From: ECT2AJA-044 sp965262845
GTDB lineage: Bacteria > Bacteroidota > Bacteroidia > Flavobacteriales > ECT2AJA-044
Reading direction: 5' to 3'
DNA length: 64,000 nt
NCBI GenBank assembly: GCA_965262845.1
Contig: CBDHFX010000001.1
Coordinates: 372,001 to 436,000 of the forward strand
Shown: positions 63,042 through 64,000 of the stretch, piece after piece
How positions within the stretch are numbered: position 1 is the stretch's first letter
Layout: each line of letters opens with the position of its first letter
Position numbers and translations under genes: made by a program
The notes under the pieces: model-generated
Seen by the model: only the letters and a program-made list of their open reading frames with translations
What the model was told of the DNA's origin: nothing
The model's database searches: none

Positions 63042-64000
63042 TTAACCATTCATCGAGACGAGGAACTCCTCGTTTGATTCGGTGCGCACGAGGCGATCGC
63101 GCAGGAATTCCATGGCCTCAACCACATTCATATCGGACAAATGCTTACGCAGGATCCACATGCGTTGGAGCACGGCTTCATCCAGGAGCAGGTCTTCCCG
63201 ACGCGTGCTTGAGGCTACCAGGTCGATCGCCGGGAATACGCGTTTGTTGGCAATCTTGCGATCGAGTTGCATCTCCATGTTGCCGGTACCCTTGAATTCC
63301 TCAAAGATCACCTCGTCCATTTTGGATCCGGTATCGATAAGGGCCGTGGCAATGATGGTCAGCGAACCGCCACCTTCAATATTTCTTGCTGCTCCGAAGA
63401 AACGCTTCGGTTTATGCAGGGCATTCGCGTCCACACCACCGGACAACACCTTCCCGGAAGCCGGTTGAACAGTGTTGTACGCCCGTGCCAAACGCGTAAT
63501 GGAATCAAGCAGGATCACCACATCATGACCACACTCCACCAGGGCCTTGGCCTTTTGCAGCACAATGTTTGCTACGCGCACATGACGATCGGCCGGCTCA
63601 TCAAAGGTTGAGGCAATCACCTCACCTTTCACACTGCGGGCCATATCGGTGACCTCTTCCGGACGCTCATCAATCAGCAGAACGATCTGATAGGCCTCCG
63701 GGTGGTTGGCCGAGATGGCGTTTGCGATCTCCTTCATTAACATGGTCTTACCCGTTTTTGGCTGCGCCACGATCAATCCGCGCTGTCCCTTTCCGATCGG
63801 TGAAAACAAATCAATGATCCGGTTACTTACCGACGGTTTATGCCCCCCTGTCAGATTGAATTTCTCGTCCGGGAACAACGGGGTCAAATGCTCGAATGAC
63901 ACACGGTCACGCACGTAACCCGGATCACGGCCATTGATCTTCTCGATCTTCACCAGCGGAAAAAATTTCTCTCCCTCCTTGGGCGGACGCAATTGTCCGA
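63042..64000 (-). CDS. rho: Transcription termination factor Rho, C-terminal part (cut by window edge)
   Basis: 319 codons of the hexameric RNA helicase. Walker A GLIVAQPKTGKTMLMKEIAN, Walker B DVVILLDSITRLARAYNTV, Q-loop and R-loop region (SGGVDANALHKPKRFFGAAR, GTGNMEMQLDRKIANKRVFP). The frame continues past the window end (GQLRPPKEGE), so the N-terminal and RNA-binding domains are not visible. It is convergent with ftsY, with 30 bp between. Confidence 0.95.
   Translation of the reverse strand, partial: GQLRPPKEGEKFFPLVKIEKINGRDPGYVRDRVSFEHLTPLFPDEKFNLTGGHKPSVSNRIIDLFSPIGKGQRGLIVAQPKTGKTMLMKEIANAISANHPEAYQIVLLIDERPEEVTDMARSVKGEVIASTFDEPADRHVRVANIVLQKAKALVECGHDVVILLDSITRLARAYNTVQPASGKVLSGGVDANALHKPKRFFGAARNIEGGGSLTIIATALIDTGSKMDEVIFEEFKGTGNMEMQLDRKIANKRVFPAIDLVASSTRREDLLLDEAVLQRMWILRKHLSDMNVVEAMEFLRDRLVRTESNEEFLVSMNG

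Noticed and set aside
1..64000. CRISPR arrays, toxin-antitoxin, restriction or retron systems
   Set aside because: No direct-repeat arrays with spacers and no recognisable Cas, methylase, reverse transcriptase or toxin genes in any frame.

Overview
The window comes from a free-living member of the Bacteroidota, most likely Flavobacteriales (Cryomorphaceae/Schleiferiaceae-like), at roughly 50% GC. The evidence is: Bacteroidota-only families (DUF4290, DUF4295, the CcmD-like small protein), two proteins with type IX secretion (T9SS) C-terminal sorting domains, a TonB-dependent receptor with a carboxypeptidase-regulatory-like N-terminus, KorAB, BshB1 (bacillithiol), CtlX, and about twenty promoters with the Bacteroidota -7 element TAnnTTTG instead of a sigma-70 -10 box. 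I see no prophage, insertion sequence, CRISPR array or defence island. This is a housekeeping chromosome segment.

Layout. 1-4.4 kb: receptor 5' part (minus), OmpR-type two-component pair, a MurG-like glycosyltransferase. 3.7-9.1 kb: trmB and an alkyltransferase-like gene, then an Fe-S and redox operon (mrp, nifU-like, korA, korB). 9.1-11.3 kb: glycosyltransferase, nadE, a small membrane protein. 11.4-27.3 kb is a long minus-strand run: aspC, hldE-type kinase, uvrD, DUF4290, murA, a TlpA-like thioredoxin, grpE, dnaJ, an ABC-2 exporter pair, a sigma-54-type AAA+ response regulator, thrS, infC, rpmI, rplT. 27.3-36.9 kb (plus): a small membrane protein, aroK, a secreted T9SS hydrolase, tRNA-His, copper ATPase, glycosyltransferase and flippase, a second T9SS protein. 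37-46.5 kb: bshB1 (minus), then a tightly coupled cytochrome c maturation operon (ccmB-C-D-E-F) running into a DUF2520 protein, kdsC, a UbiA prenyltransferase and maf, followed by nhaC. 46.5-48 kb is the least dense part: a tandem repeat, a beta-barrel protein and a gene relic. 48-64 kb: solute-binding lipoprotein (minus), mtaB, inositol-phosphatase-like, alpha/beta hydrolase, DUF4139 protein, rfbC, a small coupled gene, uvrA, ctlX, Usp, cinA, rpmB-rpmG-DUF4295-ftsY and rho (minus, cut by the window end).

The most unusual signal is not a gene. About twenty short GC-rich hairpins lie inside coding sequences. On one strand each reads stem-CC-G(N)1-3A-GG-stem, that is, a GNA, GNNA or GNNNA loop closed by C-G. 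Tetraloop cases with stems of 5 bp or more number 14 against about 0.5 expected by chance. Other points of note: promoters that predict leaderless mRNAs, two divergent genes whose promoters sit inside each other's 5' ends, an AUA-initiated infC, a DnaJ with half its zinc-binding region, MurA with Asp in place of the fosfomycin-target Cys, a CxxxY-type CcmE, a sigma-54 activator with a GAFTSA loop and no HTH, a 73-codon gene coupled on both sides between rfbC and uvrA, and relics of three lost genes in intergenic gaps.
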